The translations under genes and the position numbers were made by a program. Shown piece after piece: positions 52,214 to 60,603 of a stretch of DNA of 64,000 nucleotides. Every line of letters starts with the position of its first letter. The stretch's first letter is position 1. The stretch is taken from contig NZ_JAGGQQ010000019.1 in assembly GCF_018613195.1 (NCBI RefSeq), forward strand, positions 124,001 through 188,000, given 5' to 3'. The DNA comes from Bacillus sp. ISL-45 (GTDB lineage: Bacteria; Bacillota; Bacilli; Bacillales; Cytobacillaceae). The notes under the pieces are model-generated. The model searched no databases. It was not told the origin of the DNA and saw only the letters and a list, made by a program, of their open reading frames with translations.

Positions 52214-52365
52214 AGTACCACCCTCCATAATTTTAGACGATACTTTAAAAAATTGGTTACGTTTGTATTAATATCGTATTATTTCGTCTCGATAATAAAT
52301 TCTGATGCCGGTAAAAACAAGGGCCTTTATGGACCCTTTTTGTGGGGAAATTCTAATCAACTTAA

Positions 52366-52434
52366 GGGTAAAAGGAATTCATCGCCTTTTTTGTTGAATT
52401 CCTTATTAAACAAACGGAGTATAGTTGAATAAGC
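52366..52434 (+). repeat. Regional repeat, copy 6
   Basis: GGTAAAAGGAATTCATCGCC, TTTTTTGTTGAATTCCTTAT, TAAACAAACGGAGTATAGTT and GAATAAGC. The final palindrome CTTATTAAAC...GTTGAATAAG is clear. Confidence 0.75.
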
Positions 52435-52461
52435 ATTATTTTAAATCTATGTAAAAATGTA

Positions 52462-52826
52462 GTGATTACCCAAATTACAAATACTTACTCAGTTGATTTA
52501 ATAAAAATTATGTTGAAATCATTAGGTGATATAAATGAAACAAACAATGATAACAGGGAATTTCTTAAAGAACAAAGTTTTCGTATAGCTTTTAATTTAG
52601 CAATGATAATTGTAATTTTATTGAAATGCATAGGAGCCATAGAAAAGAGTTTTAAAATTTGCTTATTCTTTTAACCTGTTTGTTAATAGTTCTATTTATA
52701 AATAAAATAATTTTAAAACTAAATTTATTTAAAGGTTTATTAGAGGGAAAAAGTAAAAGAAAATTCATGCAATTAATAAATTGGCCTACTTGGATATTGG
52801 TGCTAATTGTGATTTTTAGAAGTTAA
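52462..52826 (+). pseudogene. Small membrane protein with frameshift
   Basis: The first frame (70 codons from GTG 52462, no ribosome site) holds a soluble lead and one membrane segment (FNLAMIIVILLKCIGAI). Near the TTTTAAAATTT run at about 52652 a one-base shift joins NLLILLTCLLIVLFINKIIL and a final segment ending INWPTWILVLIVIFRS at 52826. Joined, it is a three-helix protein of about 120 residues. No family recognised. Confidence 0.5.
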
Positions 52827-52850
52827 TTTAGCTTTTTGATTTGTTACATA

Positions 52851-52934
52851 TGCTACTAACGGATGCGTTGTTCAGAAAGGATTAACGCTTTTTGTTAGAA
52901 ATCCCTATTCAACAACGGGGCAGTTAGTTGAAGC
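52851..52934 (+). repeat. Regional repeat, copy 7
   Basis: TGCTACTAACGGATGCGTTG, TTCAGAAAGGATTAACGC, then a T-run, CCCTATTCAACAACGGGGCA and GTTAGTTGAAGC. GCGTTNTTC/GGATTAACGC forms the terminator stem; TTCAAC/GTTGAA the palindrome. Confidence 0.78.
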
Positions 52935-52969
52935 AAAAAGATAGAAAAAGAGCAATGGAGGAGATTAAA

Positions 52970-53818
52970 GTGAAAATTGAATTTTTAGGAACTGCTGGTC
53001 CAATGGCTGTCCCACGACCTTTGTGTAAATGTGAGGTTTGCCACCAAGCAAGAGAAAAGGGTGTTCCATACAGTCGTTCTTGCCCTAGCTTATTTTTACA
53101 CGGACCTAATCTTTTATTTGACACCTCAGAAGATATAAATATGCAAATAAATCGTTCACAAATTACAGAAATAAACGGACTATTTTACTCACATTGGCAT
53201 CCAGACCACGTAATGGGGAGAAGAGTATTGGAACAGTTAAACACAAATTATGTTAATCACCCACCAAAGAATACGAGAACCGATGTATTCCTCCCTGAAC
53301 AAGTAGGAATTGATATCAAACGTTTTCTAGGAACTGGAGACCATCTTGAATTCTTAAACGACAAGGGGTACATAAAAATTCATATTATAGCAGATGGAAA
53401 TTCTGTGAACTTTAATGATGTAGAAGTAACACCTTTTAGATTAGCTGAAGATTATGCTTATGGCTTTTTGGTACAGGATACAGATAACAAAATCTTGATC
53501 ATTCCTGACGAACTGAGTAACTGGGACCCTGATAATAGATTTGATGGGCTAGACCTCGCAATTTTACCGATTGGTGTATTAGAATATCACCCTTCTACTA
53601 GAGAGAGAGTTGTTGATGTAAATCATCCAGTTTTAAAAGAAGAATGTACTTTTTCTGAGACAATTGAAATTATAAAAAAACTCAATCCGAAAAAAACTTT
53701 GCTTACCCACATAAATGGCTTTAGTTTCGATGATTTAAAGGCTTTAGAAGATAGACTAGAGTTGGAGGGTCTGAATATTGAAATTGCCTACGATACATTA
53801 TTAGTTGATGTAGAGTAG
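52970..53818 (+). CDS. MBL-fold metallohydrolase, PhnP-like
   Basis: 282 residues from GTG 52970, with GGAGGAG 7 bases upstream; the frame is open to 52928 without support. FLGTAGPMAVPRPLCKCEVC at the N-terminus is the PhnP-type Cys-rich start; the metal motif is HWHPDH near residue 80, with THINGFSFDDL near the end. Probably a phosphodiesterase acting on cyclic phosphates or related esters. Its strand FYSHWHPDH is intact, so the gene is likely functional. Confidence 0.85.
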   Translation: MKIEFLGTAGPMAVPRPLCKCEVCHQAREKGVPYSRSCPSLFLHGPNLLFDTSEDINMQINRSQITEINGLFYSHWHPDHVMGRRVLEQLNTNYVNHPPKNTRTDVFLPEQVGIDIKRFLGTGDHLEFLNDKGYIKIHIIADGNSVNFNDVEVTPFRLAEDYAYGFLVQDTDNKILIIPDELSNWDPDNRFDGLDLAILPIGVLEYHPSTRERVVDVNHPVLKEECTFSETIEIIKKLNPKKTLLTHINGFSFDDLKALEDRLELEGLNIEIAYDTLLVDVE

Positions 53819-53837
53819 TCGTACATTTTTTGTTGTG

Positions 53838-54725
53838 CTAACGGGTACAAGAGTACAGAAGCAACTCATTTTTGCGTTGCTTCTTCGCTTTGTTAAAAGT
53901 ATCTCTGGTAAAACCCTTTCTGAACCTTCTGCTTAGTTGAGCATAAATCCTAATGGTTTCGCTTTTCTCGTGGCCCAAAAGGCTTTGAATTACTTCTAAT
54001 GGTGCTCCATTATTTAATAAATGGGTGGCATTGCTGTGTCTTAGTTGGTGGGGGTGAACTTCCTTATCTATGCCGGCACGAGCTGAGATTTTTTTTATGT
54101 AATACTTCATTTGATTCAATATTCATTCTGTGTGGCTGCCTCTCCGTTACGAAAATAGCTGGATCCTTATCTTGTCGGCTATCAAAGTATCGTTTAAGCC
54201 ATAATTCAGCTCTGATATAAAATTAAAGTAGACTTCCCGTTCCTTATCGCGCTTTCTCCTGACTATAGACCAAATAAATGCAATTGCGATCCAGTGCAGC
54301 GAATTCTCCAATTCTGCAGCCAGTAGAAAACATCAATTCGAATAGTGCATTTTCCATGGGGCTAATACAGGCTTCAAGTTAAGTTCAATCTCCCTTTCTG
54401 ATAGAAACTTTGGGATTCTCTTGCCGGCTTTAGGTTCCTTGATCTTTGCTGCTGGATTAAGGGGTATATGCCTTTCCTCGTGACACCAGCCAAACAATGA
54501 CTTCATTAATCCAGTCCTGTGAGCCATAGGAGAAGGTTTTAAGTCCTTGCCTTGAGTAGCTAGATATTCCTTTAACCTTTCTGTATCGAAACTATCAATA
54601 TTCGGATCATTAAAATAACCAATTAGCAACTTCGCTTGGAGTCAATATGCTTTTATAGTATAAGGTGAAAAGCCTTCTATAAGTTTATCAGCTTCATAGG
54701 ATTTCCACGCAGTTGATAATAACAA
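53838..54725 (-). pseudogene. XerC/D-like tyrosine recombinase, decayed
   Basis: Reading on the minus strand from TTG 54725 (GGGAGG upstream), a SAM-like N-terminal domain (SYEADKLIEGFSPYTIKAY) meets a TGA at 54642-54644. It continues as LLIGYFNDPNIDSF and onward to about 54370. The catalytic domain is spread over shifted frames: STGCRIGEFAALD (first Arg), then the HQLRHSNATHLL box, LLGHEKSETIRIYAQL (His and Tyr). All catalytic residues are visible but at least three lesions break the frame. Length about 290 residues if repaired. It sits in the middle of the repeat array. Confidence 0.88.
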
Positions 54726-54869
54726 ACAAATTCCTCCCATTTAATTGGATACTAAGAGGAATTATTGCATGTTTTATAGAAATTAAGACTCAAGGTATTC
54801 AATAGGAATGAAAAGATTATTAAAAGACTTTTAATGTAAAGATAAATAGGAAAGTAAGGGGATTCAGTA

Positions 54870-55724
54870 ATGTCCTACTGGGAAAAGAAAATAATTCATA
54901 CCGCACGCGGACACTTTGAGGTTTTTGTTAAAGGAGAGGGCAATCCGGTTTGCGTCACTCACCATTATTCAGAATTTAACCATACGGGTGATTACTTCGC
55001 AGATACTTTTACAGAGAATAATATGGTCTACCTTGTGAATTTAAAACATACTGGAAATTCAAGTAAGGCAAATGAGGCTCATGAGTTGAGTATGTTTGAT
55101 GCTGTATACGACCTTGAAGCAATCAGAGAGGCCCTTGGTTATTCGCAATGGAGCTTTGCCGGACACTCGACAGGAGGAATGATAGGAGTCATTTACGGTA
55201 TTCATTTTTCAAAGTCACTCACTTCACTAATAATTGTCGGGGCAGCTGCCAGGAAGTATGCTAATTCATCCTCTGAGTGTATCTATCATCCTGACCACCC
55301 ACAGTTCGATCGAATGCAGCAACTTATTGAGACTTTAAAACGCACTGATTTATCACCTAGTGAAAGGGAGCGTTTCTCAAAAGAGAGAACGAAGCTGTCT
55401 TTGTTTCATCCGGATCAGTATGATGAATACTTTCCTTTAGGCATACATAAAAAGATGTCTGCTCCAAGAATGAATTTTTTTATCAGGGAAGAAATGATCT
55501 TTGATGTAACCCGTGAGTTAGAAAAAATCTCAACTAATACTTTAATAGTGAGTGGCCGATACGATGTACAATGCCCGCTTTCTTTCTCCGAAGAAATAAA
55601 AGAGTTAATACCAAAATCACAACTATTTGTTTTTAATGAAAGCAATCATTACCCTTTCCTTGAAGAAAAGTTGTTGTTTAGACAAGTCATCTCGACTTAC
55701 TTAGAACAAACGGCTTCTAATTGA
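54870..55724 (+). CDS. Alpha/beta hydrolase
   Basis: 284 residues, GTAAGGGGA upstream. Nucleophile elbow FAGHSTGGMIG near residue 95, acid in VSGRYDVQCPLS, and His in NESNHYPFLEE: a complete Ser-Asp-His triad. HHYSEFNHTGDYFADTF is the oxyanion segment. Substrate unknown; proline iminopeptidase-like. Bases 54741-54869 upstream hold no gene. Confidence 0.88.
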   Translation: MSYWEKKIIHTARGHFEVFVKGEGNPVCVTHHYSEFNHTGDYFADTFTENNMVYLVNLKHTGNSSKANEAHELSMFDAVYDLEAIREALGYSQWSFAGHSTGGMIGVIYGIHFSKSLTSLIIVGAAARKYANSSSECIYHPDHPQFDRMQQLIETLKRTDLSPSERERFSKERTKLSLFHPDQYDEYFPLGIHKKMSAPRMNFFIREEMIFDVTRELEKISTNTLIVSGRYDVQCPLSFSEEIKELIPKSQLFVFNESNHYPFLEEKLLFRQVISTYLEQTASN

Positions 55725-55857
55725 ACGATAGAAAGATATATTTATTTCAAGAAAAAACCAATATTGAGGTTTTATTTTTCTGGAATATTCCTAATATTTC
55801 GAACTGGATTGTGAATATGATGATAAAATTAAAAAAAGATAGAGGAGCGTAAATACT

Positions 55858-56784
55858 GTGTCTGAAACAAAGTTCGCTGAACTTCAAAAAGATCTTTTTA
55901 GTCTATTTAAGCTGGGGAAATATAATGAAGTACATTCACTAATTGATAGAGCACAGGGGGAATTTCCTGAAAGACTACATAAAACAATCTTTTGGAGGGC
56001 TTGTGTTTATTCTTTACAAGGAAACCAAGAAAACGCCATCGCAGTTCTGAAAGAAGGATTAAAAAAGGGAATATGGTGGAACCCTTTGACTTTAACTCGT
56101 GACCCGGATTTAAATAACCTTCAAAACATCGAAGAATTTAAAATGATAGTAAATGAGTGCCAGCAAATTTTAGGAAATCATAAATATATATCTAAACCTC
56201 AACTGTTTACTTATGGAAATGATCAATCAAATACAGGAATATTTTCTTTGCATTGGCGGGGGTCTAATGTAAAAGATTTCGCTCCTTATTGGTTCGACGA
56301 TGGTTTGTTAGACGATTATCTTTTTGCATTTCCGCAATCATCTCAGGTTTTCGGATACAATGCTTATTGCTGGGACAACCAAAATATTGCCGTTGAAGAG
56401 ATATCGGTATCATTCAGCGATTTTAAAGAAAAATATAATACAAAACAGGATATTATTGCTGGTGCATCACAAGGCGGGAAATTAGCGATTGAACTAAGTT
56501 TAAATGGAAATATTCTTGGGACAAAAGGATTTATAGCAGTTATCCCAGCCATTCAGGATGTGGCTTCTTTAGAAAGTTTACTAATTGGAAATAGAAATAA
56601 AATTAAGGGCTGCATTATTACTGGAGATAAAGACCCTTTTTATAATAAAACCGTTGAGTTAGTAAAACTTTTTGAGGAAAATAACTTTCAATGCAAATTT
56701 ATGGTCAAAGAGGGTTTAGGGCACTTTTTCCCTGCTGATTTTACAGATTTGCTAAAAGAAGCCGTTGAATTCATCAATTCATAA
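55858..56784 (+). CDS. TPR-like plus alpha/beta hydrolase protein
   Basis: 308 residues from GTG with AGAGGAG upstream. The N-terminal 100 residues look like a short helical repeat (TPR-like) region (GKYNEVHSLIDRAQG, then CVYSLQGNQENAIAVL). The C-terminal domain is an esterase fold with GASQGGKLAIEL (nucleophile), TGDKDPFYNK (acid) and GLGHFFP (His). Resembles esterases of unknown substrate. Ends 6 bases before an acetyltransferase fragment. Confidence 0.78.
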   Translation: MSETKFAELQKDLFSLFKLGKYNEVHSLIDRAQGEFPERLHKTIFWRACVYSLQGNQENAIAVLKEGLKKGIWWNPLTLTRDPDLNNLQNIEEFKMIVNECQQILGNHKYISKPQLFTYGNDQSNTGIFSLHWRGSNVKDFAPYWFDDGLLDDYLFAFPQSSQVFGYNAYCWDNQNIAVEEISVSFSDFKEKYNTKQDIIAGASQGGKLAIELSLNGNILGTKGFIAVIPAIQDVASLESLLIGNRNKIKGCIITGDKDPFYNKTVELVKLFEENNFQCKFMVKEGLGHFFPADFTDLLKEAVEFINS

Positions 56785-56790
56785 CCTAAA

Positions 56791-56889
56791 AAGTTTCGCC
56801 TTGAAAGAGTAGCAGCTCATACATTTTATAGCAAAATGGGTTATGAAGCTAAGAGTACGGGCCTCTCCAAGAGCCTTATCTCACAATAG
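56791..56889 (+). pseudogene. GNAT acetyltransferase C-terminal fragment
   Basis: 33 codons without a start, RVAAHTFYSKMGYEAKSTGL then SKSLISQ and TAG, match the last strand and helix of GNAT proteins (AHxFYxKMGYE). The N-terminal three quarters are missing; the fragment begins directly after the hydrolase stop, so a deletion joined them. Confidence 0.7.
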
Positions 56890-57220
56890 TTGCAGATTTG
56901 TTAAAGAAACAGTTGGAAAATGAAGGGTTTTTAAATCTGATACTCGAACTAATATAGTTGATTAACAAAAAAGGGGAGAGTAATCAGTGTTAAAGAGTAA
57001 TGAACTCGATTATAGGTAAATCTCCTACAATCTTAGATTTGGACGAGGAAACTTCCAGAGATGTTGAGAAAATTTGTTCCTTATGTTTTAGGAGATAAGC
57101 ACGATAGAAAAGTTCTAAATGAAAAACTTGATGTTTTTAATATAAAGCAAATAATTGGTTATACAGAACTTCAGTTGATCTTGGGATACAGAATATAAAA
57201 CGAATTCTTAGAAAGCAAAT
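56890..57220 (+). other. Degenerate coding remnants
   Basis: GGGGAGAGTAATCAGTG near 56974 resembles a ribosome site and GTG start, but the frame stops after about ten codons. Later frames give KSPTILDLDEETSRDVEKIC and, shifted, FVPYVLGDKHDRKVLNEKLD and onward to a TAA near 57199. This is compatible with one decayed gene with two or more frameshifts; no family recognised. Confidence 0.4.
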
Positions 57221-57311
57221 CTTCAACTAATGGCTGCGGTTGATCCAGGAAGGATTAACTGGCTTTTTTTTTGAATTCCTTAATAAGCCAAAGAAGCAGG
57301 GAGTTGAAGAA
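57221..57311 (+). repeat. Regional repeat, copy 8
   Basis: CTTCAACTAATGGCTGCGGT, TGATCCAGGAAGGATTAACT, GGC with a T-run, TTGAATTCCTTAATAAGCC, then AGCAGGGAGTTGAAGAAG. It shows both elements plus a preceding half palindrome (TTCAACTAA). Confidence 0.8.
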
Positions 57312-57348
57312 GATAGCCCTTTTGGGTAGTCATATCTGGGGGATTATT

Positions 57349-58122
57349 ATGAGTTATAAAATTGTGTTTTTAGATGTTGATGGAACTATTACAAATTACG
57401 AAGATGGCAGCATTCCTATTTCTACAATTGAAGCTATAAGATCTTTGAAAAGCAAAGGGTTAAAGGTTGTGGCTGCAACAGGTAGACCACTTTCAATGTG
57501 TAAGGAACTACAAGAATTAGGTATCGAAACATTTATAACAGCAAATGGCGGGTATGTGAAACACAATCAAGAAGTTATTCATAAAGTACCAATGGATAAA
57601 GGCATAATTAAAGAAGTTATGGAATTTGCGAAAATAGAGAATAACGGTTTGTCATTTTATACAGAAGAATTAAGTATGAATGGTGTAACAGAACTAAAAA
57701 TCTTATCTGCCTTAAAGGAAACTTTGTCTCTAAATAAATATCCTGGAACTCAACCCTTAATTCATAATGAAGACGTATTCTTATTGTGTTTGTTTGCAAA
57801 TGATAAAACAGTTGAGAAGTATATACAAAAGTTTCCGTATCTAAGATTTAGACGGTGGCATCCCTATGTGTTAAATGTTTTGCAGGAGGACGTTTCAAAG
57901 TCTTTAGCTATAATGAAAACTTTAGAATTCTTTGGTATTGATAAATCGGAAGCTATAGCTTTTGGTGACGGTGAAAATGATATTGATATGTTGGAATTAG
58001 TAGGGCTAGGTATAGCAATGGGAAATGGAAAAGAAAAATTGAAAAATATTGCGGATTTTGTTACTAAACCATCAAGTGAAGATGGAATTGACTACGCATT
58101 AAAAAGGTATGGAATTATTTAA
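57349..58122 (+). CDS. Cof-type HAD-superfamily phosphatase
   Basis: 257 residues from ATG 57349 with TGGGGGA upstream; the frame is open back into the repeat. Motif I FLDVDGTITNYED, motif II AATGRPLS, motif III/IV IAFGDGENDIDMLELVG with KSLA upstream. Complete catalytic set; sugar- or nucleotide-phosphate substrate unknown. Confidence 0.92.
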   Translation: MSYKIVFLDVDGTITNYEDGSIPISTIEAIRSLKSKGLKVVAATGRPLSMCKELQELGIETFITANGGYVKHNQEVIHKVPMDKGIIKEVMEFAKIENNGLSFYTEELSMNGVTELKILSALKETLSLNKYPGTQPLIHNEDVFLLCLFANDKTVEKYIQKFPYLRFRRWHPYVLNVLQEDVSKSLAIMKTLEFFGIDKSEAIAFGDGENDIDMLELVGLGIAMGNGKEKLKNIADFVTKPSSEDGIDYALKRYGII

Positions 58123-58149
58123 ATTATTTAGTTCTGCATTGGATGGCAA

Positions 58150-58210
58150 TTGTTCTTTAAAGGAATATCGCTGTTTTTCTTTTTTTTAAACGAGGCAAGT
58201 AAGTTTATAA
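58150..58210 (+). repeat. Regional repeat, copy 9 (weak)
   Basis: TTGTTCTTTAAAGGAATATC, a long T-run, then TTAAACGAGGCAAGTAAGTT. Only the T-run and AACGAGGCA part match well. Confidence 0.4.
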
Positions 58211-58288
58211 AAATGGTTTTTATTCCCTGTTATAAAATTATTCAGTATAATTAACTGGAGAATAATAACTGAAAAACGGGGGGATATT

Positions 58289-58525
58289 ATGCTTTTTATT
58301 TTTGTTTCTTTGGTTGTTGTAATTGTTTCTATTTTAGTTATTCAAAGTAGAGGAATTGAAAATCCTTTTTCTAAAGGGATTGGCCTTGCTATTGCATTAT
58401 CTATTTTAGCAGCCGTTAGTCTTTCACAAAACTATACACAAAGTCTAATTCCTGAAGCCAATGATGGGATTGGTATTTCAAATAAAATGGCTTATTGGAT
58501 CATCGGTGAAGATGGTTGGTCCTAG
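58289..58525 (+). CDS. Small membrane protein
   Basis: 78 residues, ATG with GGGGGGAT upstream. One or two hydrophobic segments (about 2-18 and 30-46) and a C-terminal soluble tail ending AYWIIGEDGWS. No family recognised. Followed after three bases by a second tiny membrane frame. Confidence 0.65.
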   Translation: MLFIFVSLVVVIVSILVIQSRGIENPFSKGIGLAIALSILAAVSLSQNYTQSLIPEANDGIGISNKMAYWIIGEDGWS

Positions 58526-58528
58526 GAA

Positions 58529-58636
58529 ATGTTTAAATATGTCTTTGAACTGTCAATTCACATATCTATAATTTTAATTGCATCCTATCCAATTGTTCTA
58601 ATGCTTGAATCGAAATTGGGTAGGAAAACTGCATAA
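58529..58636 (+). CDS. Tiny membrane protein (35 residues)
   Basis: ATG 58529 follows the previous TAG by 3 bases; weak TAGGAA site, so translation may be coupled. MFKYVFELSIHISIILIASY then PIVLMLESKLGRKTA: one hydrophobic helix and a basic tail. The pair with the preceding gene resembles small toxin or accessory membrane proteins, but nothing specific is recognised. Confidence 0.5.
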   Translation: MFKYVFELSIHISIILIASYPIVLMLESKLGRKTA

Positions 58637-58641
58637 AATAA

Positions 58642-58704
58642 TGCTGCCCAAAGAGGCAGCTTTTCTTTCTTCTTTAACTAAAGGGCGGGTTAGGTTGAAT
58701 AAGG
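58642..58704 (+). repeat. Regional repeat, copy 10 (alternative hairpin)
   Basis: GCTGCC-CAAAGA-GGCAGC with a T-rich tail forms a terminator; then TTCTTTAACTAAAGGGCGGG and TTAGGTTGAATAAGG give the conserved palindrome. The left hairpin differs in sequence from copies 5-8, whereas the right part is shared. Confidence 0.7.
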
Positions 58705-58793
58705 AACAGCGGGAGCCTTTGTAAGTTAGCGCAAGTTATTGAACCTTGTAAATAGGGAGCGCATTTTAATAAATGAGGAGGAGGAGGAGAATC

Positions 58794-59150
58794 TTGAACA
58801 AGTTCTTTTTTATACCAATACTTATTATATTAGCAATAATGGTAATTGGTCTTGATGTGTTTAATTCGAAACAAGAAGTGCCGATTGAACTGGTGGCATT
58901 TGAAAGTCTAACGAATAAAGAAAAGGAGCGAATTCCTGTAAGTCCTAAAGATTCGTATGTAAAGAAAGTTACTGTGAACGCGGAAATAAAATCGGAAATC
59001 GATAAAAATTATGATGAGAAAGAAGTATATGCCGTTACTTTTCGTCATTCAGGAGCTGATTCTTCTGGAAATCTAGAAGTTTATATTGGCCTGGAAAAAA
59101 GACTGTTGTTGGGAAGAAGCCTGATTAGAAACCATTTGTATTTAGCCTAA
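58794..59150 (+). CDS. Membrane-anchored small protein
   Basis: 118 residues from TTG 58794; the AGGAGGAGGAG before it is the ribosome site, and the in-frame ATG at 58773 lies within it. An N-terminal hydrophobic helix (FFFIPILIILAIMVIGL) and an external domain (VTVNAEIKSEIDKNYDEKEV, then FRHSGADSSGNLEVYIGLEK). No family recognised. Confidence 0.6.
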   Translation: MNKFFFIPILIILAIMVIGLDVFNSKQEVPIELVAFESLTNKEKERIPVSPKDSYVKKVTVNAEIKSEIDKNYDEKEVYAVTFRHSGADSSGNLEVYIGLEKRLLLGRSLIRNHLYLA

Positions 59151-59247
59151 ATATAATATACAAAAAAAGGTACTTTAACAAACATGCAGTAATGTTAATA
59201 AATAGTATAACTTTTCTTTATTAAGCGACAGTTAAGGAGTGGAGAAG

Positions 59248-59769
59248 TTGGCTAAGAAAGAAGATATTGTTATCCGAAGAGCGAATTTAGGAGATGCTTT
59301 AGCGATCTTACATATACAAAAAGAAGTAGTATCGGAAGGAGATTATTTAATAACTCTTTCAGAGGAATTTAATAAGACATTAGAACAACAAAGAGAATGG
59401 ATAGGGAAGATTTTGCAGAACGATAAAGAAACAATTTTGGTTCCCGAAATTCCAAATGAGATAGTAGGCTGGATAGTGCTTATATCACCAAACAGAATAA
59501 GGCTTTCTCATAATGGTTCGATTGGAATGATGATAAAGAAAGATTATCGAAGTATGGGGATTGGTAAGTTATTGATGAAAGGTATGTTGGATTGGGCAGA
59601 ACAAAATCCATTTATTGAAAAAGTTTCTTTAGGCGTATTCTCAACAAATGAAAGAGCAATAGCTTTATATAATAGTATGGGGTTTATCGAGGAAGGGAGA
59701 AAGATTAAAGAATTCAAGATGGATACCAATGAATATGTAGATGATATCTTAATGTACAAGCTTGTCTAA
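59248..59769 (+). CDS. GNAT family N-acetyltransferase
   Basis: 173 residues from TTG 59248 (AAGGAG 9 bases upstream; GTG 59239 abuts that site). IVIRRANLGDALAILHIQKE at the N-terminus, acetyl-CoA site KKDYRSMGIGKLLMKGML, and NERAIALYNSMGFIEEGRK. Similar to RimI/PhnO-like acetyltransferases such as those acting on amines. Followed by repeat copy 11. Confidence 0.9.
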   Translation: MAKKEDIVIRRANLGDALAILHIQKEVVSEGDYLITLSEEFNKTLEQQREWIGKILQNDKETILVPEIPNEIVGWIVLISPNRIRLSHNGSIGMMIKKDYRSMGIGKLLMKGMLDWAEQNPFIEKVSLGVFSTNERAIALYNSMGFIEEGRKIKEFKMDTNEYVDDILMYKLV

Positions 59770-59784
59770 ATACTATTGTGTTAA

Positions 59785-59859
59785 AGGGAGCGTTGATCCA
59801 GGATTAACGCGTTTTTTGTGAACTTCTTATAAAAATAAAGATACAGGAGTTGAACAAGG
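59785..59859 (+). repeat. Regional repeat, copy 11
   Basis: GCGTTGATCC-A-GGATTAACGC is a near-perfect 10-bp terminator stem, then a T-run, TGAACTTCTTATAAAAATAA, and ACAGGAGTTGAACAAGG. Confidence 0.78.
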
Positions 59860-59922
59860 AATTTAAGATATTAGGTCCTATTCTTCAATAATAAAATTAA
59901 ATAAAACAATAGGTAGGAAGAT

Positions 59923-60171
59923 ATGAAAAAAAGAAATTTTTAAATCGGAGCTCTTTTGGTAATTGCAACGTTCATAAAGGGTGGAAGAGATTTCTATTTA
60001 GCAAAAGAAGATCATCCACCGAACTTTTCTCCTTTGACAGAAGTTTTTAAAGACGGGGGAACAAAAGTTTATTCAGGTATAAGCTACAAGGTGATTGATT
60101 ATAATCAACTCCATGGACGAAAAGATGTGGTGTTACTCCCTTTTTATATAGATGATTGGGAATTAAAATAA
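59923..60171 (+). pseudogene. Small secreted protein with TAA at codon 7
   Basis: ATG 59923 has AGGTAGGAAG upstream; codons 2-6 are KKRNF and codon 7 (59941-59943) is TAA. The same frame continues IGALLVIATFIKGG (signal or anchor) and a small domain (NFSPLTEVFKDGGTKVYSGI, then KVIDYNQLHGRKDVVLLPF). With AAA in place of TAA it would be an 82-residue secreted protein. A restart at TTG 59956 lacks a ribosome site. Confidence 0.65.
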
Positions 60172-60194
60172 CAGTTACTTTTGAGTAAAGTAAA

Positions 60195-60262
60195 GGGAAC
60201 ACTGTCCTGGAAGGATTCATGCACTTTTGTCTAATCCCTTTTTAAACAAACGAAGGATAACA
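60195..60262 (+). repeat. Regional repeat, copy 12
   Basis: AACACTGTCCTGGAAGGATT, CATGCACTTTTGTCTAATCC, then CTTTTTAAACAAACGAAGGA. The right arm is cut by the following gene fragment. Confidence 0.6.
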
Positions 60263-60546
60263 CAGAAGTAACAAAATTTTATCCAAATAAAAAACAAAAG
60301 TATATGTGGCACTTTTGGGGAAAAGAGGACGAGTTAGAGGGTGAATTTAAGGTTATGGCCTCCCATAAAGAGAGTGGGGAACAGATTGCAATATTAGAAG
60401 GCCACTCTTTGGCAGGTCCTTATAACGGAGCGGATCGGCACGTTCCATCCAATATGTCTCTTCCTAAAGAAGGTATTTGGAAGTTGGATGCATATATAGG
60501 AGATAAGTTATTTGGGACGATATTCATAAAAGTTTATGAAGGTTAA
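60259..60546 (+). pseudogene. DUF4871-like protein, 3' fragment
   Basis: The frame is open from about 60259 at the end of repeat copy 12 (NTEVTKFYPNKKQKYMWHFW) to 60546. The first ATG is 60304 with no ribosome site. KYMWHFWGKEDELEG, SLAGPYNGADRHVPSNMSLP and GIWKLDAYIGDKLFGTIFIK resemble the C-terminal half of DUF4871 lipoproteins. The N-terminal signal and first strands are missing, cut at the repeat. Confidence 0.6.
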
Positions 60547-60603
60547 GAGAGATTTTATACAGAATCACTTATTATATGTTAAAGGGTCAAGAGTTCTCAA
60601 CCG

